NCBI RefSeq assembly: GCF_963259705.1
Contig: NC_081848.1
Span: 55,734,895 to 55,798,894 of the forward strand
Direction: 5' to 3'
DNA: 64,000 nt
From: Myotis daubentonii
Taxonomy: Eukaryota; Chordata; Mammalia; Chiroptera; Vespertilionidae
Under the pieces are notes generated by a model. The model was given only the letters and a program-made list of their open reading frames with translations, ran no database searches and was not told where the DNA came from. Positions 1-12,599 of this stretch are shown in pieces (within the stretch, counting starts at the first letter, position 1; the number at the start of each line of letters is the position of its first letter). A program made the translations under genes and the position numbers.

Positions 1-109
1 TCGTGTCTTTGAATGGTACCTTCAACCCCCTAACCCCAGCTCCCATCCTAGTAAAGAAAGGCACGAACCCAGCATCTCCTAGTCAGAGTCTCAGCCTCTT
101 CACCCCTGA

Positions 110-264
110 AATAGGCATAGCGATAGAACCCACATCCAGAGGGCTGTAGAAAGATTAACTGAGGTAATATGTGGGGAGCCCCGAGTCACAGGGCCTGGCA
201 TGCAGTAAGTGCTCAGTAAATGTTGGCTGCTGGTATTACTCCTATTAGTTGTATTATTATTTTA
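110..264 (+). repeat. MIR SINE 3' half
   Basis: gaaagattaactgaggtaat followed by gggcctggcatgcagtaag and gctcagtaaatgttggct is the MIR 3' consensus. Confidence 0.65.
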
Positions 265-830
265 CTTCATGATTTTCTAGACTCCATCCTTTGCCCTCTG
301 TCTCCATGTCCACCCTCCTGCTTCAGGACACCACTGTTTCCCTCAGGCAACCTTTCCAACAGCTTCCTGACTGCTCTCCCACCTCCAGTCCCGGCCCCTA
401 CAGTGCATTCTCCACTTGGCAACCACAGAGGCCTCTTCAACTCACAAATCTGACAGCTCACCTCCTTGCCTGCTTAACACCCTTTGTTGCTCCCCCAGCC
501 CATAGCTGCCTGCTCTTCAGTCTCCTCTGGCCTGGCTGTCCTCACCACTCCCCGAGCTCCAGCCACCCTGGCCTCATTTCAGTTTCTTGCAGGTGCCAGG
601 TCTGCCTGCCTCGGGGCCTTTGCATATGCTGTTCCTTCCGGCCCACTCTTTCCTCCTGGTTCACACCCTGCTTCCAACATCCTTGGCGATGCCTTCCCAG
701 ACTCCACAGGCTGGGTCAGGATTCAGAGCCAGAGTCCTTGCCTTCAGAGAAGCTATCTGGTTTGTAGTAAAGTGTTCATTAGCAGCCTTGCTTGATTCAG
801 GTTTGTCTCCGCCTCCAGACGCTAAGCTTC
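265..830 (+). repeat. L2 LINE 3' fragment
   Basis: Carries the L2 3' blocks ctccagccaccctggcctca, cggggcctttgcatatgctg and tgccttcccagactcc, in forward orientation. Open frames here are products of this repeat. Confidence 0.75.
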
Positions 831-1499
831 TTACATAAGCAATAGGAGCTATTATGATGACAGATGAGGAAGCTGAGGCCCGAGGCCACAGGTGAGCAGG
901 TTATTTGGGGGGCTGGTTCAGAAACCCAGGTCTCTAAATTCCTGCTCAGTAGCCTGGGAACCCCACCCACCTTAAGACACTTCGGGAATGTTTGGAGCCT
1001 GGTGCTCTGGGGGCAGCAGTCTGTGCTCCCTAACTCTGGGCAGGAGATCTAGCATCTGCCAGACGCTTTGGCGGAGATTAGCTCGAGCCTCCCCCGAACC
1101 CCACCCCACCCCACGTTGTCTCAGTGGTGGGGGAGGGGGTCTGGTGGGGACTCATTGCAGGGTCTGGCCAGGGATCTCAGGGAACTTCCAAGACAGCTGA
1201 ATATAGTGCTACAGCTATTCTGAGCAGTCCCATGACCAGTGTATTCGCTCCGGACCAAAAGGTCAGGGCCTCAAGCCACTGTCTCCCATCAGCCCCCAGG
1301 CCAGTCTGGCCACCACCCGGGCCTGAGCTTCCCTTCCCTGGGTGCAGGCTCAGAGGATACTGTGTGTGTGTTTGGGGGGAGCGGGGAGTTAAGAAGTTAC
1401 AGGGATTGCTGGCTGCCCAGACCTTATTCAATAGGGGAACCACTTGGGTGGGAGGGACCACCCTCCACATACATGGGACAATTGGAGCAGATGGGTGCC

Positions 1500-1625
1500 C
1501 CCAGGCCACCTCTAGCCACTATTCTTATCTAGTGGAGAAGAAACAGGCTCAGAGAAGGAAAGACTCTTGCCCAAGACCACACAGGAATCAGTGAGACTCA
1601 AACTCACACCACCCAAGACTCTTGG
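1500..1625 (-). repeat. MIR SINE fragment, reverse
   Basis: gaagaaacaggctcagagaag, ttgcccaagaccacacagg and gagactcaaactcacacc form the MIR core in reverse. A shorter similar piece lies at 840-930. Confidence 0.6.
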
Positions 1626-1904
1626 GCCAGGGTCTGGCCGTTTGCATTTCTTTTGGCGCTCAGCTTTCGAAGAACACCAAAGCTCACCTGTGGCATTCTT
1701 TTCCTCTTCCCTTTATTTCCTCCCCTGGGGGAGGGAGAATAAGCAGTTACCTGCCCTCCTACCTCTCTTCCCCACTCCTCCCTCCGGGCCCAGCACAGCT
1801 AGGTGAGACCGCCACAGGTCAGTCCACCCAGATTCGCCAACATCCTGCTCTTATCATTCCCCAAGCAGGATTTTCCAGAACCCCCTTCTTTTCCTGAGTC
1901 ACAA

Positions 1905-2160
1905 CACTACTGTTTACTAAGGCATTTATTATGTGTCAGAAGCCTTAAGAGTTTAATTTACATATTCTCATTTAATTCTCACAAAAATCCCATGGAACTG
2001 TATTATTATTATTATTAGCCTGCCAATGGCACAGATGAGGCTGCTGAGTCGCAGAGAAGTTTAGTAACTTATCCAAGGTCACTTAGCTGACGAGTGGTAG
2101 AGCCAGCATTCAGACCTGGGTCTGCCTGCCACCAGAGTTCTGCCCGTAGCCACTGCTCAG
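1905..2160 (-). repeat. MIR SINE, reverse
   Basis: Reverse MIR order: cattttattatgtgtcag-like opening, tttaattctcacaaaaatcc, aggtcacttagctgacgagt, gagccagcattcagacctgg. Confidence 0.75.
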
Positions 2161-3589
2161 TACTGCCTCCTGTTGCGTCCAAGGATGGTGGGGGTCTGTG
2201 GCTTGCTGCTGTGGCCCAGGTTTGGGTGTTTATCTGGTTCCCTCCCTCCCCCACCAAATACCCTTTCCCAACAACTCAGCCAATGAGAGTCCTGCCCAGC
2301 CATTTCTGGCCCCTGAACAATGGTAAGTGAGAGTTCAGCCTGGAGGGGCTAAGAGATGCCCTGGCAGCCCCAGGAAGAGGGTTTCCGGAAGGCGCCTCAA
2401 GCGACTCCCACTGCAGGCTCCATAAGGCCCGCAGGGAGATGGCAGAGAGCTTGGGAGGATCACAAGTTACCCTGCACGAGGCGATGCGTGGTAGCAGTGC
2501 TGGCTCCTCCTCAGCTTGGCATTCCAGGCCTTCTGCTCTGGAACCTACCATGTCTCCCGCTCCCTTCCGACAGGCTCCAACCTCTGGCTTTTGCTCATCT
2601 CTTCCCCTCCTTCAGTGTCCTTTCTAGTTTTTGCTGAACACGAAAGGTCACCAATTCCTAGCCTGGCTACTCTGGCCCTTGATGCCCTCCTTTAAGAGTG
2701 AGGGATCTGGGTTGGGCACGGAGTCACCAGGCTTGCAGGATTTGAGGTCAGCTATGGAGGCTTGTGGCTGGGGACAGGCAGGTCCGCAGGACTAGGGACC
2801 TGCCCAGGTCTGTGGAGAGATAAGGCCACAGGCAAGGCCCCGGTTGCAGGCATCATGCAACTGAGCCGGATCAAGACCTGTAGCTAGGCCATCAAACCAA
2901 CCAGCTTCCCTTGGGCAAGTTCCATGGTCCCTTCAGGCTGCAGTTTCTCCACCTGTAAAATACAGAGGTCATTCTAAATGACCATCAAGTCCCTTCCCAG
3001 GCCCAGCATTCCGGGAGTAGAGGAATTCTGGGCTTCAACTTCCCAGAGGCTCTGTGGGAGCCACGCTAGTCCTTCTCCAGCTCTCCTTCCTCCTCCTCGG
3101 CCCAGCTGTTCTCTAGGGCACCTGTGAACTCTCCTGGCAAGGGTGCTGATCCCAAGTGGTAGGAGCCCATGACAGCAGGGCCTGAAGAGTTTCCTCCTAC
3201 ACTCACTCAGGCTCCCTCAACCTGCTCTCACCCATTCATTCAAGGCACAGTAATCACGCTCTGCTTGGGGTCTGTTCTGGCGCTGGGCCCCTGGGGGACA
3301 TCCTGGGCAGTGTTTAGAAAAGGAGAGTATAGCGCCCCTCCCCCCAAGACCTACTCATTCAGAATCTGCATTTTTAACAAGAGTCTCAGATGAATCATCC
3401 GTTAGAGTCTGAGAAGTACTGATGTGGGCAACAGTTCCCAGTCGAGGGGAAGTGTCAGGATACAGAGAGGCCTGGACGGGTGCGTTCAGGGTAGCAAAGC
3501 TTCACAGGTGATTCTGACCTTTCCTGGTGCCCAAGACGTTGGCGTCAGTTAGGGTGATGGGCCTGGGCATGAGTCCCCAGGTCAGTAAA

Positions 3590-4385
3590 TGGCAACTGTG
3601 TCCAGTTGCTCAAACCAGAAACCTTGCCATCATCCTGGCCTCTCTTTCTCTCACACCTCAGCAAATCCTGTGGTCTTCACGTTGAAAACTTACCCCGTCT
3701 CACCACCTTCACCGCTACCTTCCTGGCTGAAGCTGCATCTTCTGTCCCCTGGATGGCTGCAAACTGCTTCTGTCCTTGCCAGCACCTTCTCCACACCCTG
3801 GTCAGGGCCGTCCTGGTAAACCGCTAGTCAGACCGAGCCACCCCGCCCTGTCTCCCTCGGGGGAGGAACCCAAGTCCTCATGAGGGTTATAAGGAGCCCC
3901 TGACGATCTCCACCGAGTCCCTGCATCCCACCCATCCCTCTGCTCCCCTGCCTCTCTCCTCCGGCTCATCCTGGCCTCCTTGGTTTCCACCAGCAGCTGC
4001 TCTGCTTCTGCCTCAGGACCTGTGCTCCTGAGATGCCTTCCTTGCGGGAGGCAGGGGCGGGGGGGGGGGGGGGGCACTTTCCCTCAGATTCCTCCCTCAC
4101 CTGCAGGTCTGCACTCAGATGTCATTGTCTAGATCGCACCCTGCCATTCCCTTCCCCCCCTCATACTTTCCTGTTTTCTCCTTGGCATTCACTGCCATCT
4201 AAGTATGATACTTATTTACCTTGTTTCTTGTCTGTCCCGTCCCCCCCCCCCCCCCCCCCCCGGTACTGGAATGTGAGTCCCACGAGGGCATGGAATGTTG
4301 TCTCTTTTATACATTGTTCTTTGCTTAGAACCTAGAACCGGGTCTGGCACATAGTGGGTGCGAAATAAATATTGATTGAAAGAAT
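3590..4385 (+). repeat. L2 LINE 3' region with homopolymer runs
   Basis: Begins with the L2 block accttgccatcatcctggcc and ends with the L2 terminus (atgtgagtcccacgaggg, gtctggcacatagtgggtgc, aaataaatattgattga). A G16 run (4059-4074) and a C21 run (4241-4261) interrupt it and may be of uncertain length in the assembly. Confidence 0.75.
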
Positions 4386-5139
4386 GATAAGGAGGCCACA
4401 GTTCAAGACGCAGGTCAGACATTGGCACATCACCTTTGAGCCTGTTACTGGTTGGCCCCCTCCTTCCTTGTCGCACCTAGAAACACAGACCCTCCATCCC
4501 ACAAGCCTGCAGCCCCCGACGGAGAGGCGGAGGCTGAGGCGGTACTGGGAGTGCTGGGTGCCCTCGTCAGGGTTCCACCTGCCACTGTCACTGCCCAGGG
4601 CCAGGTGAGGCCCTTCACACGCTGGCCCCTCCATCTCTCCAAACTTCTCCACGCGGCATCAGCCAAGCACCTCCAGCAGCCGTGGCTCAGAGGCTAACAA
4701 GCTGTTTTCTAAAACCAGGATGCACAAGCTCTTAGGATGGTGACATTGCAAGGACACGGAGTTCCCGGCCCACTCGGTCCAGCCCAACACCCAAGTCCAA
4801 CTCCCTTAGGACTCTGTTTCCCCTGATGGCCAGCTAGGTCCTTTTTCTCCTTCTCCCTTCCCGACTCCTTCCCCGTCCACTTCCCTCCCTTCCCTTCCCC
4901 CTCCCATGGGCCCCTTTCCTCTACCAGTTGTGTTGGTGGGAAGTTGTAGGCATTTGTTGCTGGCGTTCTACACAGATTCTATCCCTCGAAGGCCTAGCGT
5001 GCGTTTTTCCCCCTGAATCCCCCTGCTTTGAGCCTTTGTTATGTCTTCAGTAGAAAGTGGGCGGGCTTCTCAGCCGCCCCCTCTTCTTGGCTACGTGACC
5101 TGGCGCGACGACCTGGGGCCTTGTTCTGTCCCAAGAGCG

Positions 5140-5310
5140 CAGCCTCTTGAGCCAGGAGACCTGTGTTCGAATCCCAGCTCGACCCCTTCCCAGCTGTGTG
5201 ACCGTGGACCAATTCCCTAACCTGTCTGCGCCTCACGAGAGGGATATTAATAGCATCTGACTCGTAAGGAAGTCGTTAGGATAGAACGTGTTAAGCACTT
5301 CGCCTAGAAC
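5140..5310 (+). repeat. MIR SINE
   Basis: Core landmarks gtgttcgaatcccagctcg, agctgtgtgaccgtggacc and taacctgtctgcgcctca in order. A second, shorter MIR copy (about 5485-5600) follows closely. Confidence 0.8.
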
Positions 5311-6329
5311 CCCGAACATCAGGGCCTAATTACCATGGGTTCCATTATTGTCTTCTTATCAGTGCTTGGCTCTAAAAGGTCCAAGCAAACCCACACCTGT
5401 CCCATCTGCTTCCTTCTTTCTGCACTGACTCTCCCTTCAAATGCCTCTCTAGGGGGTCCCCTCACCTGCCTTGGGCCAGATTTCAGAGTGCCTGGCTTCT
5501 GCCTTGGTTCTGCCACAAATCTGCTGTGTGTCCTGGGCAGGTCACGGTCCCCTCAGAGCTTCAGTCTCCCCATCTGTTGTAATGGACTGCTCATCTGGGC
5601 TCTACCGTCCTGCCCTGTATTGGGGAATGAGAGAGATGAACGATGGAACTTTCATCTACAGGTGGAGAGGGAGGGAGGGCCATTGACACCAGGCTGTGGT
5701 CATGGTCAGGCGCCAAGTATGGGGACCTGACATGCTGACAAGTATGCCAGCATGGAGAGGCTGGCAGGCGGGGGTATGCATCACACCTCTTTTATAGGGG
5801 ATGCTCGGGCACAGGGAGCAGTGGCAGCAGGAGCCTGGCAGACCCCAGGAATTGCTGCAGGACAGGCGCTAGGGCTGGGGCTCCTACTGGTGCCAGTGGG
5901 TGGTACCCACCTTGGGGCTGGGCTGCCCTGCCACACCGACGCCAGGCGGATGGGACGAGCTAATGTTAGCTGAGGTGACCCCAGACAGCTGAGCTCAGGA
6001 GGCTGCAGGGGCCAGCCTCGCTGGGCCAGGGATCAGATGCTGCTTCAGCCTGGTCCATGGCAGCCAGAGGAAACTTTCTCAAGCCTGTGCAGGGCCTCGG
6101 GTGCCCCATCCACCTGATACAACCCAGACCATGCTGGCCTGGCAGGCCTGATCCTGCTCACCCTGGCTGCGGCTCCAGTGCACAAACCCCTTGGACTACT
6201 GCCCCTAATGTCTCCCTGACTTTACCTCTTTCCTTTCCTGTCCTCAGTGCAGGAAGGGACTTCTCTCCCTACATCCCTACTCTGTACATAAAGAGTCTGT
6301 GTAGGTCCCCGGCCAGGAGCTGCTGTTAG

Positions 6330-6800
6330 CACTCATTCATTCAAAAAATATTTATTGAGCACTTACTAGGTAACAGATACTGCTCTAGAAGCTGGGAATA
6401 GAGCAAAGGATAAAACAGTCAAAAATATCTGCCCTTAACAAGCATATATTCTGGTGCAAGGAGAATAAAAAGAAGCAAATGGAAACATGGAATATAACGT
6501 GTGTCAGACGGTGAGGAGTGTATGGAGATATATAATGGCGGTAATGGCCCAGGAAATCTGGGCGGTGGCAACTTCAACTAGGAGGGCAGGCAGGTGATGT
6601 TTCAGCGAAGACTAGAAGGAGGTGAGGGAGGGAGACATGATATCTGGGGAATAAAGGGAAATGCGACATGCCCCAAGCAGATGTGTGCCTGGGGTTTAAG
6701 ACACAGCAAGAGGCCGGTGTCCAGGGTCAGCCTTAGAGAGCCAGGGAACAGTGGCAGGTCAGAAAGAGCAGAGCGGGCCTACCCCTCATAGGGCCTACCC
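6330..6800 (-). repeat. L2 LINE 3' region, reverse orientation
   Basis: Starts with cattcattcaaaaaatattt and gagcacttactaggtaacag, continues ggaatagagcaaaggataaaa and gtgtcagacggtgaggagtg, then gaaggaggtgagggaggg. This is the L2 3' end in reverse. Confidence 0.75.
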
Positions 6801-7133
6801 TTGGGCTCCCTGGGTTGCCAGTTCTTGGCTGTGTTCATATCTGCAGTCCCCTCCCCTGGCCACAGGGGCTGCGCAGTCTGGACCTCCAGGCAGCTGGGCC
6901 TCAGAGAGGGGGCCTCTATCATCTCCCTGGAGGAGATGGTGGGGCCACTCATGGCCACCACACACGAAGGGGTGAGCTGTTGTCCCCTGAGGGGGGCGTG
7001 CAGCTGGAGAGAAGTTGGTGAGGGAGCCGGAGGTGAGGGGCCCTTCCAGACAGCGCCTGTGAGCAATTTCCATTCTCATAGCCCTCGGTGGCCGCTCACC
7101 TGGCTCTCACTCCAGGTGTGCTGAGAAGACGGT

Positions 7134-7345
7134 TGGTGTAGTGGTTAGCATAGCAGACTGGAGCCACACTGGCAGGGTCCACACCTAGCTGTGTGCCCTC
7201 TGCAAGCTTCAGCCACCTCAGCCGAGGGGCGTTCATAAGAGTCCCCATGTCAAGGGGCTGCTGTGAGACCAAAAGAAATAAGCCACAGAAAGCCCTCAGC
7301 ACAGTGCCTGGCACAGCCCAGTGTCCCATCAGGCACTGCTGTCAT
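7134..7345 (+). repeat. MIR SINE
   Basis: gtagtggttagcatagcaga, cctagctgtgtgccctctgc and gtcaaggggctgctgtgaga then cagtgcctggcacagcc: a nearly full-length MIR. Confidence 0.8.
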
Positions 7346-8059
7346 TCTCACCATTTGGCACGTGAGGCCTCTTTCTAGGATGCTCTGCAGACACTGGCCT
7401 CACACCCTGGAGGCTCTGAGAATAGGAACCTAATGTCTTCAGCGGCGGGGGGCGGGGAGGGGGGGGTCTGTGACCAGGGAGGCTTCAGTGGTTCCCGGGA
7501 GTGTCTCTACCCCTGCAGGTGGTAGAATAGGGAAGTGAGACTCCCTTGGGCCTTGTCACCAGGACTGTGAAATGCTTCAGACCCCAGCCCCCCACTAAGG
7601 CCAGCGTCTCACACTTAGAGATTGATGTTTTATGCTCAACCTCAGGGGCTCTCTGAGCAGCTGTGAGAAACACAGTCACCTGCTGAGCTACCTCGAGCCA
7701 GCCAGAGCCCTGGGCTGAGGGCCAGCGGCTGGGCTCCTGGAAGCGCATGTGGCTGTCATCTGCTCAGGGTTGCCCAGGGCAGTGTGCTTCTCCCCGTGTT
7801 GCCGTGGTGCTCCTAACTTGTCCCCTGACCAGTCCACACACCAGGAGCATGGCCCTTGTCCTGCTGGGCCTTAGTGTCTTCGCCTATAAAGCATGCATAA
7901 TGATGTCCCCTACCTCGCAGCAATGCTGGGAAGATCCACTAAGACCAGAGGCAGAAAGATCATTTGTGAGGGAGAAATATGGCTCGCTGCAGGGCCCTGT
8001 GCAGGAGGAGACCACCATCTCAAGGGCAGGGCGAGTGTTGAGAGGGGACACGGCAGAGG

Positions 8060-8225
8060 TGAGCGCACAGGCCTTGGACCTGGCTGGCCTGGGTTTTGGT
8101 CTTCCCGCTACCTCAGTGTGGGCTGGGGCAAGTGTCATCTGGCTGAGCCTGTTTCCTCCTGTGTGAATGGAGGGAGTCTCAGGCCAGAGCCCCAGGATGG
8201 TGCCTGGCATACAGGGGGCCCTTAC
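8060..8225 (+). repeat. MIR SINE fragment
   Basis: gcctgggttttggtcttccc, ggctggggcaagtgtcatct and gagcctgtttcctcctgtgtg follow the MIR core, here diverged. Confidence 0.6.
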
Positions 8226-8599
8226 CAGGGGTCAGACCTGAGGCACCGTTGTCACCCTGGCCCTGAGTCCAGATTCCCCAGGGAGCTGGTGTAATGAGGC
8301 CCTGGCTGAGCCACAGAGACAGGGAGCCCGCCGTGGAAGCCTTGTCCGATGGCCCCACAGCCTCGGGGGCACGAGCCACTGTCGCCAATGATATATTTAG
8401 CGACACAAAGGTCAGAAATGCCGGGAGCTGGCTTCCTTCTGGGCGGCAGGAGTCGTCTCTCCCCGAGGCCTGGCTGTCACCATGCAGATAATTTTTTCCT
8501 GTCTGGCCGTCAGGGATCTGAGTAAAAGCCTCAGAGTGAGGAATCACTGTGGTTTGCCCTGGCTCGCTGCGTCTTTCCATGGCCATTGGCCCTTCTCCA

Positions 8600-8950
8600 A
8601 CACCGCTGTGCTGCCCTTGGGAATTCCAGCAGTCCTGCCTTTCCAGGTCACCCACCCTTGGCCTCCAGGCACATCAGCCGTGCCCCCAGCATGCTCTGGC
8701 TCCCCCTGCCTCCTGCCTTTGCCTATTCTGTTCCCTCCACTAATATGCCCTTTCCTCCACCTCTACATATCTGAATGGATCCTCCTCCAAGGCCAGCTTT
8801 GATGGCCCCTTCTGTCTGGAGCCTTTCCTGATTCTCCCCCTCCCCCCCTCCCCGAAGAGGCTGCTCTCCCAGAGAATTCTTCCTGCCCTTGACCCAGCGG
8901 ACCTGTTGAGGTTACATGTCTTCTGACAGCTGCAACCTCTTAGAGGGCAA
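8600..8950 (+). repeat. L2 LINE 3' fragment
   Basis: Shows cctgcctttgcctattctg, aggccagctttgatggcccc, tctgtctggagcctttcctg and a C-rich tract, all L2 3' landmarks in order. Confidence 0.65.
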
Positions 8951-9235
8951 GGACCAGCTTAAGCAATGATAGTGCCTGTTATGTAACATAGAGCCAATCA
9001 GTCTTGGCTGAAGCAGCAGCCCTGTGAGGCAGAAGGATTCGATATTATCCCCATTGTATTGCCGAAGGAAAAAAATGCCCCAAGAGATTAACTATATTTA
9101 TATAAGACCACGTGGTTAGTAACTGGTGAAAGGAGATTAGACCCCAGTCTTCTTTGGGGGATTAAGAAGGTAAATGAGCAGGGCCAGTGTTCCTTCCTGC
9201 CCTACTATGCTATGGTTCTCTGGTCAAGAATGAGG

Positions 9236-9402
9236 GGGACAGATGGATGAGGGACCAGTGGATGAAAGAATGGATAAAAAGATGGGTTTATGGATGGGTA
9301 TGGATGGATGGAGGGAGGGAAGGATGTATGGATAGATACCCAGATGGGTGGCTATCTTCGTGGATGGGTCAACAAATGGATGAATGTGAGGGTGGATGAA
9401 TA
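9236..9402 (+). repeat. (ATGG)n-type degenerate simple repeat
   Basis: Many ATGGATGG and GATGGATG units with substitutions. Confidence 0.85.
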
Positions 9403-9647
9403 AATTCCTAATCTCTAGGCTTCAAGGCAAGAGAGGAAGTCCCACCTCTCATTAAATGAAAACAGCCCAGAGAATGGCACTTGGATGCTCAAGACTTTAA
9501 GGTGGAAGGCAGGGTGGAGCAGCCCAGTGCATGTGTGGAGAAGGTGGGTTTGCCGGGTGCAGGAGAAGGATGGTTTGTGGAGTGAGGGAGCTGGGAACTG
9601 GAGGCAGGGACTGGCCTAGGGAACTGGTCCACTCTCAAAGGTTAGAG

Positions 9648-9859
9648 CAGCGGTTCTCAACCTGTGGGTCGCGACCCCTTTGGCGGTCGAATGACCCTTT
9701 CACAGGGGTCGCCTAAGACCATCCTGCATAGCAGATATTTACATTACGATTCATAACAGTAGCAACATTACAGTTATGAAGTAGCAACAAAAATAATTTT
9801 ATGGTTGGGTCACCACATGAGGAACTGTATTTAAAGGGCCAGAAGCTTGAGAACCACTG
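9648..9859 (+). mobile_element. SPIN-type non-autonomous hAT transposon
   Basis: Starts CAGCGGTTCTCAACC and ends TTGAGAACCACTG, forming terminal inverted repeats, and is flanked by a perfect 8-bp target duplication GGTTAGAG (9640-9647 and 9860-9867). Internal blocks such as GGGTCGCGACCCCTTTGG and CACAGGGGTCGCCTAAGACC match the SPIN family, known for horizontal transfer into bats, murine rodents and other tetrapods. It is 212 bp and carries no transposase. Confidence 0.93.
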
Positions 9860-10664
9860 GGTTAGAGTCTCTGATGGAGCAGCACCAGGATAGGCTGGAA
9901 AGAAGTTGCCATGTGACAATGGAGGCGTCAGGCCCAGGGTATTTCAGATTCCCTGAAGCCACTGGAGGGTGGACAGTGAGTTGGGGATTGGCCTCTGAAC
10001 CCCAGAACATGCTGAGCATACCTGAGGAATGTGCCTTCCTGAGGTATACCAAGGAATACCGAGATCCACCACCTTCCCACTGCTCTTTGCTGCCAATCCC
10101 CAGGCTTTAAGATATGAGCTCCAAGGCTTTCATTCTAATTGCCTATCAAGGGCCGATAAAGGGACCATGAAATAGGTGGCCAGTAGTTGAGCTTGGCAGG
10201 GCCTGGAGGCTCAGAATCTGTTAGCCTCGAGCAGATGCTTCCAGCTGGAGCTAAGGATCTCCATTCGCACCAGGCACAGCGCTGTGAGCGTCTGTACTCA
10301 CAGACACAAAGCCTTGCTCCGGTGTCCGCCGGCACCAGGCTGCACCCCCCCACACATACACTGACCCCAGCAATCTCCCTGGGAAACCAGGTCCCAAAGA
10401 GAGTGCCTGGTGCGCTGCTAACTGCTCATTACAATCACGGCTGCAGCTAAGTATAGCTCCGGCTCACACAAGACCAAGACAACAAGGGAAAGTCTTTCCG
10501 TACAAAAGCTGCACATGCAAGCACACAAACATCTGCACACACATGCTCCCCACAGTCATGCATGCCAATGGCCTTGGACGCTCGTGGGCCCCTCCTTGCA
10601 CCAACACAGTTTTTCATTCTTTCACTCAGGCACCCATTCTAACAATGTTTGTTGAGGGTCTAGG

Positions 10665-10905
10665 GGAGTGGTTACGAGCATGTGTTCTGGAGTCAGACAA
10701 AGCCTAACTCCATCACCTCCCAGGTTCATGATCATGGACAACTTAACCTCTCCACGCCTCAGTTTCCTCCTTTGTAAAATTGTGATGGTAACCGCAGTGT
10801 GGACTTCAGAGGTGATGTATGGGCAAGGAGATGAGTCATGTATGGTAAGACTGCTTAGGAACAGGTCCATCTCGGCATTAGTGTCAGCACACAGTAGGTA
10901 TCTTT
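10665..10905 (+). repeat. MIR SINE
   Basis: gttctggagtcagacaaagc, cctctccacgcctcagtttc, ctttgtaaaattgtgatgg and a degraded 3' end with cacacagtaggtat. An L2-type tail (ggcactccgtaaatacttgg) follows at about 11005. Confidence 0.78.
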
Positions 10906-11821
10906 ATCCTCATGATTGATACCTACGATGTGCCCAACTCTGTGCTGGGAGCTTTAAAGCTGTTATTTCTGGAGGTGGTTGTGAAATGTACCTGTTGTAT
11001 AATAGGCACTCCGTAAATACTTGGTGATTAAATCAACGAACAATTGTGTTAAAGCTGCATCAATGGATGGCCGCATGTCCTTGGAGCTTTCTTCTTTCGG
11101 GAGGAGCCACCCGCACTTGTCTCTCATCCAGGCTGTCTCTGGTAGATCTAGGTATTCTTGTGGGTAGCACATGAGTCCTGGAGACAGAGCTGGAGCTTGA
11201 GTGGATCCAGGCCACCCTTCGCTTTGCAGGTGGGGAAATGCAGCCAGTGGGCGCAGGGAGTGCTGGACTGGCACTAGGTAGGGCTCCGTCTGCGGGAAAA
11301 GGGCTGGAATTCTATCCAGCCTGAGTAAGAAACAAGCTTCAGGATTTGAAGGTGCTGTCACTGTTCCCAGCCTTTGACTAGGCCGGCAGCTAAACTGGCT
11401 TGGCCATCTCCTCCCATCGCACCTCCTCAAAAAGAAAGTGACATTTCCTGGTGCTTTTTAAAGCCCAGGGTGGCTGGGCCGGCCTGGATGTGGGGTAGGG
11501 AGGGGGCAGGCGGTGCTTGGAGTCACACAGCCCAAGTCTCTCCCTCACCTTGAGTGATCTCAAGATGCTGGGAATAGACATGGTCTCATGTCGCCATGTG
11601 TCCCAGATTCCAGATCTGATGCCCAGATTCTAGCTTCCACACCCCAGTGCCCGCATGTTGGTTTTGAATTTCAGGTTCCCATGCCAGGTTCTGCCCCTGG
11701 CAGTACTCGGGGTGTTGAACTTCATAACCTGTGCCTGCAGCTGGCAGGAGCCTCTGTGCCCTGTGCTCACGCTCCTCAGTCATTCATGTCAATGCTGGTG
11801 GGGACTCGGGTCTTTGTGTAT

Positions 11822-12215
11822 TGAGTGTGTCCATTGCCCAGAGATGAACGTGATTGTGCCTGCTGCCCATGTGTATGTGTGTCTGCTGAGTCTGCTGTCA
11901 ATGAGTGTGCCCATTGCCAGTGTAGACATGGGTCTGCTCTCAATCTCTGTGCCCGTTGCCAGCGTAACAAACAACCTCTGTGGAGACTGAGCTGATGGGA
12001 ACATAGCTGAGTGATTTGTGAGTGCATCCGGGGCCAGTTTAGTCACAGACTTGTGGATAGAGATTATCCTCTATCAGCGTAGATGAAGATCTGAGGTAAG
12101 CATGGTCAGGGCCAGTGTAAAGGCCAGTCTGACATCAGTGACCGTGCACATTGCCAGTGTAGATGCAGATAAAGCAGCAGTAAGTCAGTGATTGTGTGCA
12201 CTGCCCGTACAGAAG
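11822..12215 (+). repeat. Degenerate minisatellite-like field
   Basis: A unit close to GTGCCCATTGCCAGTGTAGA recurs with changes near 11830, 11908, 11949, 12145 and 12195, with irregular spacing. It looks like an old, decayed tandem repeat. Confidence 0.5.
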
Positions 12216-12599
12216 AGGGAAAGGGGGCCCCAGAGGAGAGGTTCCCTTCCTAAGGAGGCTGAAGGGAGGAAACTTGTTATGCCCATTGTGTAGATAGAAA
12301 GACTGAGACCAGCGGACACAGGACATGTATCCAGGACCTTCCCACAGAGGGGAGGCTGTGCTCTTGCTTAGCTGTGCTCCTGGCTCCTGAGCACAGTGTG
12401 CTGCCTGTAGCTAGGCCTGGCGGCAGGGCCAGCCTGATCCCCAGATCCAGCCACTTCACGGGTGATAAATATGAAAACTCAGTAAATTAGATAGTGTTAA
12501 GTATCAATACTCATCCAACTGGCCACTTAGGATGGGAGACTGTTATTGTGTGTGTACTCTACCTCAGTAAAGCTGGGGGAAAGTGTGTATTCAAAAATG

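Noticed and set aside
11822..12215. Possible CRISPR-like array of spaced repeats
   Set aside because: The units are diverged and unevenly spaced, and the genome is mammalian.
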